DNA from: Blastococcus sp. CT_GayMR16 | GTDB lineage: Bacteria > Actinomycetota > Actinomycetes > Mycobacteriales > Geodermatophilaceae | Length of the DNA stretch: 64,000 nucleotides | Assembly (NCBI RefSeq): GCF_004570875.1 | Contig: NZ_SPQK01000003.1 | Location: 186,001-250,000, forward strand | Direction of reading: 5' to 3' | Shown: positions 15,813 to 25,267 of the stretch, one piece after another | How the letters are laid out: every line of letters begins with the position of its first letter | Numbering within the stretch: position 1 is the stretch's first letter | Translations under genes and position numbers: made by a program | Notes under the pieces: model-generated | Database searches by the model: none | Told to the model about the DNA's origin: nothing | The model's input: the letters and a program-made list of their open reading frames with translations, nothing else

Positions 15813-16268
15813 ATGAGCGACCAGGTCAGCGGCAGCATCACGATCGACGCCCCAGCGGCCGTCGTCTTCGCGATCCTGGCCGCCCCGCGCCAGCACTCCC
15901 GGATCGACGGCTCCGGATCGGTGGGCTCGATCATCTCGGGGCCCGAACGGATCACCGCGAAGGGCGAGCGCTTCACGGTGCGGATGAAGCTGTTCGGCGT
16001 CCCCTACGTGATCGTCAACCGCGTCGTCGAGTTCGAGCAGGACCGGCTCATCGCCTGGCGCCACTTCACCGCCAACCGCTGGCGCTACGAGCTGACGCCC
16101 ACGCCGGACGGCGGGACGACGGTCACCGAAACCTTCGACACCTCGCGCGCGGACCCGGTGACCGACGCCGTCGTGCGCTGGGCGAAGTTCCCAGAGCGCA
16201 ACCGTGAGGGCATCGTCGGAACCCTCGAACGGCTCAAGAAGGCGGCGGAGGCGGACGCCACGGCCTGA
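15813..16268 (+). CDS. SRPBCC (polyketide-cyclase-like) family protein
   Basis: 151 residues with the helix-grip pattern: an N-terminal strand GSITIDAPAAVVFAIL, a central RFTVRMKLFGVPYVIVNRVVEFEQDRLIAWRH region and a long C-terminal helix. Such proteins bind hydrophobic ligands in a deep pocket. No catalytic residues can be assigned. It follows mrp by 23 nt and may be co-transcribed. Confidence 0.78.
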   Translation: MSDQVSGSITIDAPAAVVFAILAAPRQHSRIDGSGSVGSIISGPERITAKGERFTVRMKLFGVPYVIVNRVVEFEQDRLIAWRHFTANRWRYELTPTPDGGTTVTETFDTSRADPVTDAVVRWAKFPERNREGIVGTLERLKKAAEADATA

Positions 16269-16286
16269 TCCGCGCCCCACACCCGC

Positions 16287-16342
16287 GCGCTCTTCCCCGG
16301 TCTTGCGGCGCTGCAACGGCGCGAAAGCGGGCCGAAGAGCGC
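16287..16342. terminator. Hairpin between convergent SRPBCC and tatB genes
   Basis: GCGCTCTTC (16287-16295) pairs perfectly with GAAGAGCGC (16334-16342) around a GC-rich loop that can fold further. It lies 19 nt past the SRPBCC stop and 15 nt past the tatB stop, so it could end both transcripts. Confidence 0.5.
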
Positions 16343-16356
16343 AGGAGCAGCGGCCG

Positions 16357-16731
16357 CTAGGTCGCGTCGGGGTCGAACGGTGGCGGCGTCGCGTGGTCGC
16401 GGGGACGGGCTGCCGCAGCGGCCGAGCCGACCACCGCAGACGCCGTGGACCCCGTACTCCGGTGCACGGTCGGCTCGTCGTCGTCGCCGAGCAGCTGGTT
16501 CCGGATGAACGTCTTCGGGTGGTACTTGCGCAGGTCGATGTCGCGCAGTTCGGGCAGGTCGTCGCCGAGGGACTCGTTGACCTGCTCCCGGACCCCGGTG
16601 ATCGCCGCCCGCACCCGCTTCAACCCGGTGGCGGCGTCCTTCGCCAGCGTGGGCAGGCGTTCCGGACCGAAGATGAAGAGAGCAGCGAGGCCCAGGACGA
16701 TGATCTCGCCCCAACCGATCGAGTCGAACAC
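16357..16731 (-). CDS. tatB: TatB, twin-arginine translocase subunit
   Basis: 124 residues. It starts with FDSIGWGEIIVLGLAALFIFGPERLP: one N-terminal membrane helix followed by the hinge and an amphipathic helix (TLAKDAATGLKRVRAAI), the TatA/B pattern with the Glu and GPERLP typical of TatB. GTG 16731 is chosen because TatB proteins begin right at this FDSIGW; a longer reading is not supported. The tail is long and polar. It works with TatC (not in the window) to export folded proteins. Its place after sigE-rseA-htrA matches M. tuberculosis Rv1221-Rv1224. Confidence 0.92.
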   Translation of the reverse strand: MFDSIGWGEIIVLGLAALFIFGPERLPTLAKDAATGLKRVRAAITGVREQVNESLGDDLPELRDIDLRKYHPKTFIRNQLLGDDDEPTVHRSTGSTASAVVGSAAAAARPRDHATPPPFDPDAT

Positions 16732-16821
16732 CGCCGCTCCCGTCCTCCGTGGCCGCACGAGCGCGGCGTCACCAGCGTAGGTCGCGCGCCTGGACGATTG
16801 CTGGCGGCTTGCTGAACGGCT

Positions 16822-18408
16822 TCAGGCAGCGTCGAGCGTGGCTTCGAGCTCGGTCGAACTGCCGCCGCGCACGACCTCGACGGTGATCGTGTCACCGGGA
16901 TCGTGGGAGTCGACGGCGACGGTGAGTTCTTCGGAGCTGCCCACCGGCTTGCCTTCCACGGCGATCACGACGTCCTCCTCGCGGATGCCCGCCTTGGCCG
17001 CCGCACTGCCCGGCTCGACGTTGAGCACCAGGGCGCCGTCGCGGGCGCTGTCGGTGACCGAGCGGGTGGCCACCCCCAGCGAGGCGTGCACGGCGGAGCC
17101 GGTGCCGATGAGCTGCTCGGCGATGTCGCGGACGGTGTCGATCGGGATGGCGAAGCCGAGGCCGATGGAGCCGCCGCCGGTGGACGCGATCGCGGTGTTG
17201 ATCCCGATGACGGCCCCGGTCGCGTCGACCAGGGCACCGCCGGAGTTGCCCGGGTTGATCGGGGCGTCGGTCTGCACGGCGCTGATCACGGCGTTGGTGT
17301 CGCTGCCCTCGCCCGCCAGCCGCACCGGCCGGTCGAGGGCGCTGACGATGCCGCTCGTGACGGTGCCAGCCAGGCCGAGCGGCGAACCGATGGCCACGAC
17401 GGGGTCGCCGACGACGACGTTGTCGGAGCTGCCCAGGGAGGCGGTCACCAGGCCGGGCTTCTCCACCTTGAGGACGGCGATGTCGCTGGCCGGATCCCGA
17501 CCGACGATGCGGGCGACCGACCCGCTGCCGTCGGAGAAGACGGCCCGGATCTCGGCACCCTCGACGCCGTCCGCGCCGGAGACGACGTGGTTGTTGGTGA
17601 CGATGTAGCCGTCCTCGCCCTCGATGACCACGCCGGAGCCCGTCGCGCCGGCCTGGCCGACCCGCACCTCGATGGAGACGACGGCGGGCGTGACGCTCTC
17701 GGCGATGGCGGAGATCGAGCCGGGTTCGCGGGTCACGCCGGGGTCGACATTGGACAGCTGGGTGCCGGGGGACAGCAGCGGCGTCTCGCCGTTGGTCCGG
17801 GTCAGGTACCAGCCCAGGCCCCCGCCGATGGCGCCCACCAAGAGGACGGCGAGCAGCGCGAGCACCGAGAGCCGGATCGAGAGGTCACGCAGCCGGACCT
17901 TCTTGCGGCCCTTCGCGTCCACGACGATCGGCCCCGGCTGGGTGGCCTCGTCGTAGACCGCGGGGGCGCCGAGTCCGGCGGGGGCGTAGGGATCGCGCCA
18001 CGGATCGCTGCGGGCGTCGGGCTTCCACCACGGCCCGGTGGCGGTGCGGCGGCGTCCCGGCCGGCCGGCGGGCGGGTCCTGCAGGCCGCGCTGGCCGGTC
18101 GAGGGCGGGCCGAACGCGCGGAGCAGCGCCTCGGCCGGCGGGGGCGGCAGCCGCCGCGCGGGCGGGGTCGGCCGGTTGTCGGCGAAACTACCGTCGACCG
18201 CCTCCGGGCGACCGAAGGCGGCCTCCTGCCCGGGGGTGGGACGCGGCCCGGCGACCGCGCGGGGGGCCAGCCGATCCGGGGCGTCGCCGAAGGAACCGTC
18301 CGCGGCCGCCGGTCGGGCGAAGACCGCGGCACCGTCGGGAGCTGAGGCGTCAGCTGCCGAGTGCTTCCCCGGGGAGTCGTCGGACGGACGGTCGTCGGGG
18401 GTGCTCAG
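16822..18408 (-). CDS. htrA: HtrA/DegP-type membrane-anchored serine protease, probable CTG start
   Basis: 528 residues from CTG 18408. A Pro-rich cytoplasmic tail (1-170) precedes one transmembrane helix (about 176-202). The protease domain has the triad His274 (TNNHVV), Asp309 (SDIAVLKV) and Ser389 (NPGNSGGAL); a PDZ domain fills 440-525. It degrades or refolds damaged envelope proteins. The CTG lies inside a CTGA overlap with the rseA stop; no ATG, GTG or TTG occurs in frame until GTG 17922 (residue 163), which would drop the whole tail and start next to the membrane helix. The frame before 17922 shows normal codon usage, so I favour the CTG start. Confidence 0.88.
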   Translation of the reverse strand: MSTPDDRPSDDSPGKHSAADASAPDGAAVFARPAAADGSFGDAPDRLAPRAVAGPRPTPGQEAAFGRPEAVDGSFADNRPTPPARRLPPPPAEALLRAFGPPSTGQRGLQDPPAGRPGRRRTATGPWWKPDARSDPWRDPYAPAGLGAPAVYDEATQPGPIVVDAKGRKKVRLRDLSIRLSVLALLAVLLVGAIGGGLGWYLTRTNGETPLLSPGTQLSNVDPGVTREPGSISAIAESVTPAVVSIEVRVGQAGATGSGVVIEGEDGYIVTNNHVVSGADGVEGAEIRAVFSDGSGSVARIVGRDPASDIAVLKVEKPGLVTASLGSSDNVVVGDPVVAIGSPLGLAGTVTSGIVSALDRPVRLAGEGSDTNAVISAVQTDAPINPGNSGGALVDATGAVIGINTAIASTGGGSIGLGFAIPIDTVRDIAEQLIGTGSAVHASLGVATRSVTDSARDGALVLNVEPGSAAAKAGIREEDVVIAVEGKPVGSSEELTVAVDSHDPGDTITVEVVRGGSSTELEATLDAA

Positions 18409-18986
18409 GGGGTTCCACCCGGTTGCGACAGGACCGTGTTCGTGCCGACCGTGAGGGTGCGCACGACCGGCGGCACGACCTCGGTGTGCTCCTCCGGCGA
18501 CGACGGGCCGGCGACCGGGCTCTCGCGCTGCGGGACGGGGGCGGCACCCGGCAGGTTGAGCGCCAGCGCCGTGACCCCGACGCCGAGCCCGACGAGCGTG
18601 CCGGCCAGCCCGCGGCGCAGCCACCGCGCGGTGTGGTCGGAGGTCTCCCGGAGACGCGGCTTCAGGTCGACCGACCAGGCACCAGAGGCGCCGGTGACGG
18701 TCAGCTCTCCCGGGCCGGCGGTCATGATCCCGGTGCCGCCGCCCGAGCCGGGGACGTCGGTGGTGAAGGGGATGGCGCACAGCCGGGACATCAGGTCACC
18801 GGGGACGGCGACGTCGGCGCTGTCGTGCAGCGCCTCCTTCGCCTCCCGCTGCGCCTCGACGGCCAGCCGGCACTGCATGCAGCCGCCGAGGTGGCGGGCC
18901 GCGCGGTTGGCCGGGCCGGCGGTGAGCTCACCGTCGACGAGCGCTGCGATGGCCTCCTGGGCGAGATGGCTCTCCGTGATGCTCAC
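18405..18986 (-). CDS. rseA: RseA-like anti-sigma factor with zinc-binding motif
   Basis: 193 residues. The N-terminal half has the ZAS motif His32-x3-Cys36-x2-Cys39 (HLGGCMQC), which binds the partner ECF sigma factor; a hydrophobic helix at about 127-147 anchors it, and the rest is outside and Pro/Val-rich. It should hold SigE inactive until envelope or redox stress. It follows sigE by 73 nt and overlaps htrA. In mycobacteria RseA is removed by phosphorylation-dependent ClpC1P2 proteolysis; whether that holds here is unknown. Confidence 0.88.
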   Translation of the reverse strand: MSITESHLAQEAIAALVDGELTAGPANRAARHLGGCMQCRLAVEAQREAKEALHDSADVAVPGDLMSRLCAIPFTTDVPGSGGGTGIMTAGPGELTVTGASGAWSVDLKPRLRETSDHTARWLRRGLAGTLVGLGVGVTALALNLPGAAPVPQRESPVAGPSSPEEHTEVVPPVVRTLTVGTNTVLSQPGGTP

Positions 18987-19041
18987 GAGTCCTCCTCGCT
19001 GGCGCTCGTCGGGCGCGTTCGCAGAGCTGCTCCGTCACTGC

Positions 19042-19063
19042 GTGAGCTCGCAAGCTCGCTCAC
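19042..19063. other. Hairpin at the end of sigE
   Basis: GTGAGC (19042-19047) pairs with GCTCAC (19058-19063) and covers the sigE stop codon. It may slow or partly stop transcription between sigE and rseA; this is a guess. Confidence 0.3.
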
Positions 19064-19617
19064 GAGATCACCGGCGCCCGGGGAGCGAGGTGGGCCAGGG
19101 CCTGCCGCAGCTGCACCCGGCCGCGGTGGATACGGCTGCGCACCGTGCCGAGCTTGATGCCGAGGGTCGCCGAAATCTCCTCGTAGGTCAGACCCTCGAT
19201 GTCGCAGAGGACGACGGCGACGCGGAACTCCGGGGAGAGCGCGTCGAGCGCGGCCTGGATCTGCGGGTCGAGGTGGGTGTCGGCGTAGACCTGCTCGGGG
19301 CTGGGGGCCGTGCCGGGCAGCCGCTCGGTGTCCTCGGGCAGCGCGTCGAAGCGGATCCGCTGGCGCCTGCGGACCATGTCGAGGAACAGGTTCGTGGTGA
19401 TCCGGTGCAGCCAGCCCTCGAAGGTGCCGGGCGAGAAGTCGGCCAGCGAGCGGAACACCCGGACGAACGTCTCCTGGGTGAGGTCCTCGGCGTCCTGCGC
19501 GTTGCCGGACAGGCGGTAGGCCAGCCGGTACACGCGAGCGGAGTGGTCGCGCACGACCTGCTCCCAGGACGGCGCCACCCAGCCCTCGACCTCGGGGCGT
19601 GCGGCGGGATCGGACAC
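19060..19617 (-). CDS. sigE: ECF sigma factor SigE
   Basis: 185 residues. Region 2 is seen in [31 protein letters not shown] and region 4 in [17 protein letters not shown] followed by the helix-turn-helix [24 protein letters not shown]. It belongs to the RpoE-like envelope-stress group. GTG 19617 starts the protein just ahead of region 2; longer in-frame readings exist but are not better supported (M. tuberculosis SigE is longer). The order sigE-rseA-htrA-tatB with a divergent methyltransferase gene matches Rv1220c-Rv1224. A SigH/SigE-like promoter is seen upstream. Confidence 0.92.
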   Translation of the reverse strand: MSDPAARPEVEGWVAPSWEQVVRDHSARVYRLAYRLSGNAQDAEDLTQETFVRVFRSLADFSPGTFEGWLHRITTNLFLDMVRRRQRIRFDALPEDTERLPGTAPSPEQVYADTHLDPQIQAALDALSPEFRVAVVLCDIEGLTYEEISATLGIKLGTVRSRIHRGRVQLRQALAHLAPRAPVIS

Positions 19618-19706
19618 GCCACCAGGATCGCAGACGGGGGCGGCCGAAACCTCCCCGGCGTCAGCGGGGCGGGCAGACGCGTCTCGCTTCAGGCGCACGC
19701 ACTGGT

Positions 19707-19735
19707 CAACGGACGGCGACCGGGCCCGTGTTCCC
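19707..19735 (-). promoter_or_regulatory. Candidate ECF-type promoter of sigE
   Basis: Read on the minus strand, GGGAACA and CGTTG are separated by 17 bp. This fits the GGAAY...CGTT pattern of SigH/SigE/SigR-class promoters. It lies about 90 nt upstream of the sigE start, so sigE may be autoregulated or under another ECF factor. Confidence 0.4.
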
Positions 19736-19841
19736 GCGTGGGCCGCTTCGCAGGAAACTCTCAGGTTCCGGCGACGGCGCGCGATCCTGCGGCCGCCGCC
19801 GGCCGTCCGTAGGGCACTGCCACCACTACCCTCGGCCGGTG

Positions 19842-20501
19842 ATGAGCGCCGTGGGATCGCCGCCGGGAGGGGGCACAGCCGAGGGCGCCGCGTACGCCGA
19901 CCGGTTCGCCGTCGAGACGCCGGAGATGGCGGCCGCCCGGGAGCGCGCGGTCCACCTGCCCGGCCCCCCGCCGGTCGAGCCTGCGGTCGGCGCGACGCTC
20001 GCGGTGCTGGCCAGCAGCGTCGACGCACGGTCGGTGGTGTCGATCGGCAGCGGCGGCGGGCTGGCCGGTCTGTGGCTGATGCGCGGGATGCGCGCCGACG
20101 GCGTCCTCACGGCTCTGGACGGCGACCCCGAGCAGCTGCGCGCCACCCGCGCGGCCTTCGCCGAGGCCGGCATCCCCGCCGGCCGTGCCCGGATGATCTT
20201 CGGGACCCCCGCCGAGGTGCTTCCCCGGCTGTCGTCCGCCGCCTACGACATGGTCGTGTGCGCCGGGCCACCCCGCGAGTACTCGGAACATCTCGCCGCC
20301 CTGCTCGGCCTCGTCCGGGTCGGCGGCACGCTCACCTGTCACGGCCTGCTCGAGGGCAGCCGCGTCGCCGACCGCACCGCGCGCGATCCGCACACGGTCG
20401 CCTGGCGGGAGATCACGCGCACGATCCGCGAGGACGAGACGCTGCTGTCCGCCGTCCTCCCCATCGGCAACGGACTCCTGGTCGCGACCAAGCGCGGCTG
20501 A
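19842..20501 (+). CDS. O-methyltransferase (Rv1220c type)
   Basis: 219 residues, a class I SAM-dependent methyltransferase of the catechol-O-methyltransferase-like family. Motif I appears as [15 protein letters not shown], the acidic end of strand 2 as [11 protein letters not shown], and motif IV as [10 protein letters not shown]. The usual DxG Asp of motif I is replaced by Ser-Gly, and the expected DAD is CAG, so activity may be altered or absent. Divergent from sigE with 224 nt between, as Rv1220c is in mycobacteria. ATG 19842 or the adjacent GTG 19839 is the start. Substrate unknown. Confidence 0.82.
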   Translation: MSAVGSPPGGGTAEGAAYADRFAVETPEMAAARERAVHLPGPPPVEPAVGATLAVLASSVDARSVVSIGSGGGLAGLWLMRGMRADGVLTALDGDPEQLRATRAAFAEAGIPAGRARMIFGTPAEVLPRLSSAAYDMVVCAGPPREYSEHLAALLGLVRVGGTLTCHGLLEGSRVADRTARDPHTVAWREITRTIREDETLLSAVLPIGNGLLVATKRG

Positions 20502-20505
20502 GCGT

Positions 20506-21726
20506 TCAGATGAGCGCGCGGGCGGACTTGCCGAGCACGGTCACGCCGCCCTCGCTCACGTGGTACCGCTGCTTGTCGGCCGCGATGTCGACGCCGAGGC
20601 GCGCCCACGGGGGGACGACGACGTTCTTGTCGAGGATCGCCCGGCGGACGTACGCGCCCTCACCGATGTGGACGCCGTCCATCAGCACGCTGTCCTCGAC
20701 CCGGGCGCCGCGCTCGACGCGGACCCCGGGTGAGACGACGCAGTTGTGCACCGAGCCGCCACCGATGATCGCGCCGGCACTGACCATCGACTCCTCCGCG
20801 CGCCCGCCGAGCACGAACTTCGCCGGGGGCAGCTGCGGCGGGAGCGTGAAGATCGGCCATCGCTCGTTGTAGAGGTTGAAGACCGGGGTGACCGACACGA
20901 GGTCCATGTGCGCGTCGAAGTAGGCGTCGATCGTCCCGACGTCACGCCAGTAGCCGTGGTCACGCTCCGTCGCGCCCGGGACGATGTTGGTGGAGAAGTC
21001 GTAGACCCACGCCTCCCCCGCGTCGGCGAGCATCGGCATGATCGAGCCGCCCATGTCGTGCACCGACGACTCGTCCTCGGCGTCGGTGCGCAGCGCCTCG
21101 AGCAGGGCGTCGGTGGTGAACACGTAGTTGCCCATGGAGGCGAAGCTCTCCTCCGGGGAGTCCGGCAAACCTGGTGGCTCCGCTGGTTTTTCCAAGAACC
21201 CGCGCACCTTGCCCTCGGCGTCGGCGTCGATGACCCCGAACTCGGTCGCCTCGCGCCGCGGCACGCGGAGCCCGGCGATCGTGACGCCCGCGCCGGTCTG
21301 CAGGTGCTGGTCGACCATCTGCCCGACGTCCATGCGGTAGACGTGGTCGGCACCGAAGACGACCACGATCTCCGGCCGCTCGTCGTAGATCAGGTTGAGG
21401 CTCTGGAAGATCGCGTCCGCGCTGCCGGTGTACCAGCGGGGGCCGAGCCGCTGCTGGGCCGGCACGGGGGTGATGTAGTTCCCCAGCAGCTGCGACATCC
21501 GCCAGGTCTGCGTGATGTGCCGGTCCAGGCTGTGGCTCTTGTACTGCGTCAGGACGGCGATCTGCCGGATCTCGGCGTTGACGAGGTTCGACAGCACGAA
21601 GTCGATGAGCCGGTAGTTGCCGCCGAACGGCACCGCCGGCTTGGCCCGGTCGTCGGTGAGGGGAGCAAGCCGCTTCCCCGCACCGCCGGCCAGGACGATG
21701 CCGAGAACCCGAGGACCGCCGCGCAT
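20506..21726 (-). CDS. glgC: Glucose-1-phosphate adenylyltransferase GlgC
   Basis: 406 residues, normal length. The nucleotidyltransferase domain shows [25 protein letters not shown] (begins near 10), GTADA-like [19 protein letters not shown] and FLEKP; a left-handed beta-helix follows. It makes ADP-glucose from glucose-1-phosphate and ATP for glycogen, capsular glucan and maltose-1-phosphate synthesis. ATG 21726 is used; an upstream GTG would add a few unconserved residues. Divergent from glgM, 73 nt apart. The 3' end is 4 nt from the methyltransferase stop. Confidence 0.94.
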   Translation of the reverse strand: MRGGPRVLGIVLAGGAGKRLAPLTDDRAKPAVPFGGNYRLIDFVLSNLVNAEIRQIAVLTQYKSHSLDRHITQTWRMSQLLGNYITPVPAQQRLGPRWYTGSADAIFQSLNLIYDERPEIVVVFGADHVYRMDVGQMVDQHLQTGAGVTIAGLRVPRREATEFGVIDADAEGKVRGFLEKPAEPPGLPDSPEESFASMGNYVFTTDALLEALRTDAEDESSVHDMGGSIMPMLADAGEAWVYDFSTNIVPGATERDHGYWRDVGTIDAYFDAHMDLVSVTPVFNLYNERWPIFTLPPQLPPAKFVLGGRAEESMVSAGAIIGGGSVHNCVVSPGVRVERGARVEDSVLMDGVHIGEGAYVRRAILDKNVVVPPWARLGVDIAADKQRYHVSEGGVTVLGKSARALI

Positions 21727-21799
21727 GTCACGCAACGTAGCTGTTACGCAGGCGGTCCGCCCCACCTGAGCACCTGGTTCCGCCCCTAGGGTGACCGTC

Positions 21800-22972
21800 G
21801 TGCGTATCGGGATCGTGACGCGGGAGTGGCCACCGGACGTCTACGGCGGCGCGGGAGTTCACGTCGAGCACCTCGTGGCGGCTCTGCGGTCGCTCCCGGC
21901 GGGCCCGGAGATCGACGTGCACTGCTTCGGCGGGCCCCGGCCCGACGCGGTCGGCCATGCCGTCCCGGCGAACCTTCGGGGTGCCAACGGTGCACTGCAG
22001 GCGGTCGGCGTGGACGTCGAGATCGCCGCCGCCCTGGCCGACGTCGACCTCGTGCACTCCCACACCTGGTACGCCAACGCCGCCGGGCTGCTCGCCTCGC
22101 TGGTGCACGGCGTCCCGCACGTCGTCACGGCGCACTCCCTCGAGCCGCGCCGTCCGTGGAAGGCCGACCAGCTGGGCGGTGGGTACCGGCTGTCCTCCTG
22201 GGTCGAGCGGACGGCGTACCTGGCCGCGGACGCCGTGGTCGCGGTGAGCAACGGCATGCGCCTCGACGTCCTCGACGCCTATCCGGAACTGGACCCGGCC
22301 ACGGTGCACGTCGTCGGCAACGGCGTCGACGCCGAGGCCTACCGGCCGATCGAGGACCCCGACGTGGTGCGCGGCCTCGGGGTGGACCCCGATCGCCCGT
22401 ACGCGCTGTTCGTCGGCCGGATCACCCGGCAGAAGGGCGTCATGCACCTCCTGCGGGCCACCGAGAAGCTGCCGGAGGACGTCGGACTCGTGCTCTGCGC
22501 CGGCGCTCCCGACACCCCCGCCGAGCGGCAGCAGGTCGCCGACGCGGTCGAAGAGCTGCAGTCCCGGCGCAGCGGCGTCGTCTGGATCGAGGAGATGCTG
22601 CCGCGCGAGAAGCTGGTGCCGCTCATCACCGGGGCGACCGTCTTCGTCGTCCCCTCGGTCTACGAGCCGCTCGGCATCGTCAACCTCGAGGCCGCGGCCT
22701 GCGCGACGGCGGTCGTGGCCAGCGACGTGGGCGGCATCCCCGAGGTCGTCGACGACGGCCGCACCGGGCTGCTCGTCCACTACGACCCCGACGAGCCGGC
22801 GGCCTTCGAGGCGGGGCTCGCCGACCGGATCGCCGACCTGGTCGCCGACCCGGCGCGGGCCACCGCGATGGGGGCGGCCGGCCGGGAGCGGGTGCTCGCG
22901 GAGTTCGGCTGGCCGGCGATCGCCCAGCAGACCGTCGAGGTCTACTCCGCCGTCCTCGACGCCCGCGCCTGA
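21800..22972 (+). CDS. glgM: Alpha-maltose-1-phosphate synthase GlgM (GT4 glycogen synthase type)
   Basis: 390 residues, a GT4 glycosyltransferase. The start [25 protein letters not shown] is typical of actinobacterial GlgM/Glg[15 protein letters not shown] marks the second Rossmann domain, and [35 protein letters not shown] is the donor-binding E-x7-E region. It transfers glucose from ADP-glucose, either to glucose-1-phosphate (GlgM) or to glucan. GTG 21800 has AGGG nine bases before it; GTG 21791 is an alternative. Paired with divergent glgC as in Rv1212c-Rv1213. Confidence 0.92.
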   Translation: MRIGIVTREWPPDVYGGAGVHVEHLVAALRSLPAGPEIDVHCFGGPRPDAVGHAVPANLRGANGALQAVGVDVEIAAALADVDLVHSHTWYANAAGLLASLVHGVPHVVTAHSLEPRRPWKADQLGGGYRLSSWVERTAYLAADAVVAVSNGMRLDVLDAYPELDPATVHVVGNGVDAEAYRPIEDPDVVRGLGVDPDRPYALFVGRITRQKGVMHLLRATEKLPEDVGLVLCAGAPDTPAERQQVADAVEELQSRRSGVVWIEEMLPREKLVPLITGATVFVVPSVYEPLGIVNLEAAACATAVVASDVGGIPEVVDDGRTGLLVHYDPDEPAAFEAGLADRIADLVADPARATAMGAAGRERVLAEFGWPAIAQQTVEVYSAVLDARA

Positions 22973-22991
22973 CCGGCCGTCCGGCTCCCCT

Positions 22992-23135
22992 GGTACTTTC
23001 CTCGCGCCGGCCCCCGGGGCCGGTGACGGAGCGGCAGCGAAGTCCGGTACGAATCCGGCGCTGTCCCGCAACTGTGACGGCCACCTTGTCTCGTCGGGCT
23101 GGTGGCCTGAGCCAGATCGCCTGCCCTGCGTCATG
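22992..23135 (+). promoter_or_regulatory. Cobalamin (B12) riboswitch
   Basis: The core GGTACGAATCCGGCGCTG-TCCCGCAACTGTGA (from 23046) is the signature of cobalamin aptamers, followed by the GGCCACC...GGTGGCC stem and the B12 box GAGCCAGATCGCCTGCC (23109-23125). It ends about 95 nt before the btuF GTG. Cobalamin binding normally shuts off expression, so the btuFCD genes should be on when B12 is scarce. Confidence 0.93.
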
Positions 23136-23228
23136 TCACCGACCCTCGCGGTAAGGGTTGCGCATGGAGTGGTGCCTTCTCGTACCAGCTCAGTGGGCGA
23201 TGTCTGCCGCCTCTTTCTGGAGGCTCCC

Positions 23229-24170
23229 GTGCCCCGCTCCACCCGATCCCCGCGGCCACTCCTGGTCGCACTGCTGCTCGCGATCCTCATGGCCCTGACG
23301 GCCTGCGGCGGCTCGTCCTCCGGCGACACCGCCGACGCGGCGAGCTCGGACGACAGCGCATGGCCGGTCACCGTCACCGGCGACGACGGCGAGCTCACCA
23401 TCGACGAGCAGCCCGAGACCATCGTCTCGATGTCCGCCACGGCGACCGAGATGCTCTTCGCCATCGGCGCCGACGACCAGGTCGAGGCCGTCGACAGCAC
23501 CTCGAACTACCCCGAGGGCGTGCCGACCACCGACCTCTCCTCGTTCACCCCGAACGCCGAGGCCATCGCCGCGTACGGCCCGGACCTGGTCGTGCTCAGC
23601 GACGACCTGAACGGCATCGTCGACGCGCTCGACGCGCTCGAGGTGCCCACCCTGCTCCTGGGCGCCGCGCAGGACATCGACGACAGCTACACCCAGCTGG
23701 AGACCCTGGGCGATGCGACCGGCCACGCCGACGAGGCCACCGACGTCATCGCCGACATGCAGGACCGGATCAAGGCAGCCGTCGCCTCCGTGCCCCAGGA
23801 CGTCGAGGGGATGCGCGTCTACCACGAGCTCGACCCGAGCTTCTACTCCGCGGCCAGCAGCACGTTCATCGGTGGCATCTACTCGCTCTTCGGCCTGGAG
23901 AACATCGCCGACGGTGCCGCCGACGCCGCCGGCGGCTACCCGCAGCTGTCCGCCGAGTACGTCGTCGGCCAGGCGCCGGACCTGATCGTGCTCGCCGACA
24001 CCGTCTGCTGCGACCAGTCGGCGGAGGCGTTGACCCAGCGCCCGGCGTTCGACACGGTGCCCGCCGTCCAGGAGGGCCGGGTGCTCGCCGCGAACGACGA
24101 CATCGCCTCCCGCTGGGGACCGCGGGTGGCCGACTTCACCGAGCAGCTCGCCGACGTGCTGCAGGGCTGA
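23229..24170 (+). CDS. btuF: Cobalamin ABC transporter substrate-binding lipoprotein BtuF
   Basis: 313 residues. The signal peptide ends in LMALTAC with the lipid-modified Cys at about 26. The mature part is a class III periplasmic-binding protein (TroA/BtuF fold): ETIVSMSATATEMLFAIGADDQVEAVD and GPDLVVLSDD mark the first lobe, VYHELDPSFYSA and FGLENIADGA the second. The GTG at 23229 follows GGAGG. The upstream B12 riboswitch argues for cobalamin or a corrinoid precursor rather than a siderophore. Two adjacent Cys residues (CC, near 265) in the C-terminal lobe are unusual and might pair. Confidence 0.88.
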   Translation: MPRSTRSPRPLLVALLLAILMALTACGGSSSGDTADAASSDDSAWPVTVTGDDGELTIDEQPETIVSMSATATEMLFAIGADDQVEAVDSTSNYPEGVPTTDLSSFTPNAEAIAAYGPDLVVLSDDLNGIVDALDALEVPTLLLGAAQDIDDSYTQLETLGDATGHADEATDVIADMQDRIKAAVASVPQDVEGMRVYHELDPSFYSAASSTFIGGIYSLFGLENIADGAADAAGGYPQLSAEYVVGQAPDLIVLADTVCCDQSAEALTQRPAFDTVPAVQEGRVLAANDDIASRWGPRVADFTEQLADVLQG

Positions 24171-24181
24171 GGACACATCTC

Positions 24182-25267
24182 ATGACGGCGACGGCGGGGC
24201 GCACCCGCTCCGATCCCGAACAGCAGACGCCTCGACGGCGCCGGCCCGGCCTGGTTCTCGCCGGGGCCGGGGTCGCGCTGGTCGCGGCGCTGCTGGCCGG
24301 TGTCTGGGTGGGTGCGCTCCCGCTGCCGCCGGCGGCCGTCGTCGTCACCCTGCTCGACCGGCTGCTGCAACCGTTCGGGGTGGACCTGTCCGGCGGCCTG
24401 ACCGGCACGCAGGAAGCGGTCCTGCTGCAGCTCCGGCTGCCCCGGGTGGTGCTCGCCTCCCTGGTCGGCGCCGGGCTGGCCGTCTCCGGCGCGGCCTACC
24501 AGGGCGTCTTCCGCAACCCGCTGGCCGACCCCTACCTGCTCGGCGCGGCCGCCGGCGCGGGGCTCGGCGCAACGCTGGTCATCGCCTACTCCCCCGCCCA
24601 GTCACTGGGCCCGTTCGGCGTCGTGCCGCTGGCCGCCTTCGTCGGTGCCCTGGTCGGCGTCGGCTGCGCGCTCGCCCTGGGCACCGCCGCGGGCGGCTCG
24701 CACAGCGCGACGCTGCTGCTGGCCGGCGTCGCGGTCGCCGCGTTCCTGGCCGCCGCCCAGACGCTGGTCCAGCAGCAGAACACCGAGGACCTCCGCGAGG
24801 TCTACGGCTGGCTGCTCGGCCAGCTCGGCCGCGCGCAGTGGTCCGACGTCCTGCTCGTGCTGCCCTACCTCGTCCCCGCCTGCCTCGTGCTGCTGTTCTG
24901 CGGCCGCGCCCTGGACGTGCTCGCCGTGGGGGATGACGAGGCGAGCGCGCTGGGCGTCCATCCCGGCCGGCTGCGGCTGCTGGTCATCCTCGCCGCCTCC
25001 ATGGCCACCGCGGCGGCCGTGGCGGTCAGCGGCCTCATCGGCTTCGTGGGCCTCGTGGTCCCGCACATCGCCCGCCGGCTGGTCGGCGGCTCGCACGCCC
25101 GGATCCTGCCGGTCTCGCTGCTGGTGGGCGGCGGCTTCCTGGTGCTCGCCGACCTGATCGCCCGCGTCGTCCTGGCCCCCGCGGAGCTCCCGATCGGTGT
25201 GGTGACCGCGTTCGTCGGGGCTCCCTTCTTCGCCGGGCTGCTGTGGGTGGGGGCGCGCCGCCGATGA
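24182..25267 (+). CDS. btuC: Cobalamin ABC transporter permease BtuC (FecCD family)
   Basis: 361 residues with nine or ten membrane helices. FecCD-family blocks: QLRLPRVVLASLVGAGLAVSGAAYQGVFRNPLADPYLLG, then ALGVHPGRLR and SGLIGFVGLVVPHIARRLVG. An Arg-rich cytoplasmic N-terminus precedes the first helix. It starts 11 nt after btuF and its stop overlaps the btuD start (ATGA). Two copies should form the import channel. Confidence 0.9.
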   Translation: MTATAGRTRSDPEQQTPRRRRPGLVLAGAGVALVAALLAGVWVGALPLPPAAVVVTLLDRLLQPFGVDLSGGLTGTQEAVLLQLRLPRVVLASLVGAGLAVSGAAYQGVFRNPLADPYLLGAAAGAGLGATLVIAYSPAQSLGPFGVVPLAAFVGALVGVGCALALGTAAGGSHSATLLLAGVAVAAFLAAAQTLVQQQNTEDLREVYGWLLGQLGRAQWSDVLLVLPYLVPACLVLLFCGRALDVLAVGDDEASALGVHPGRLRLLVILAASMATAAAVAVSGLIGFVGLVVPHIARRLVGGSHARILPVSLLVGGGFLVLADLIARVVLAPAELPIGVVTAFVGAPFFAGLLWVGARRR

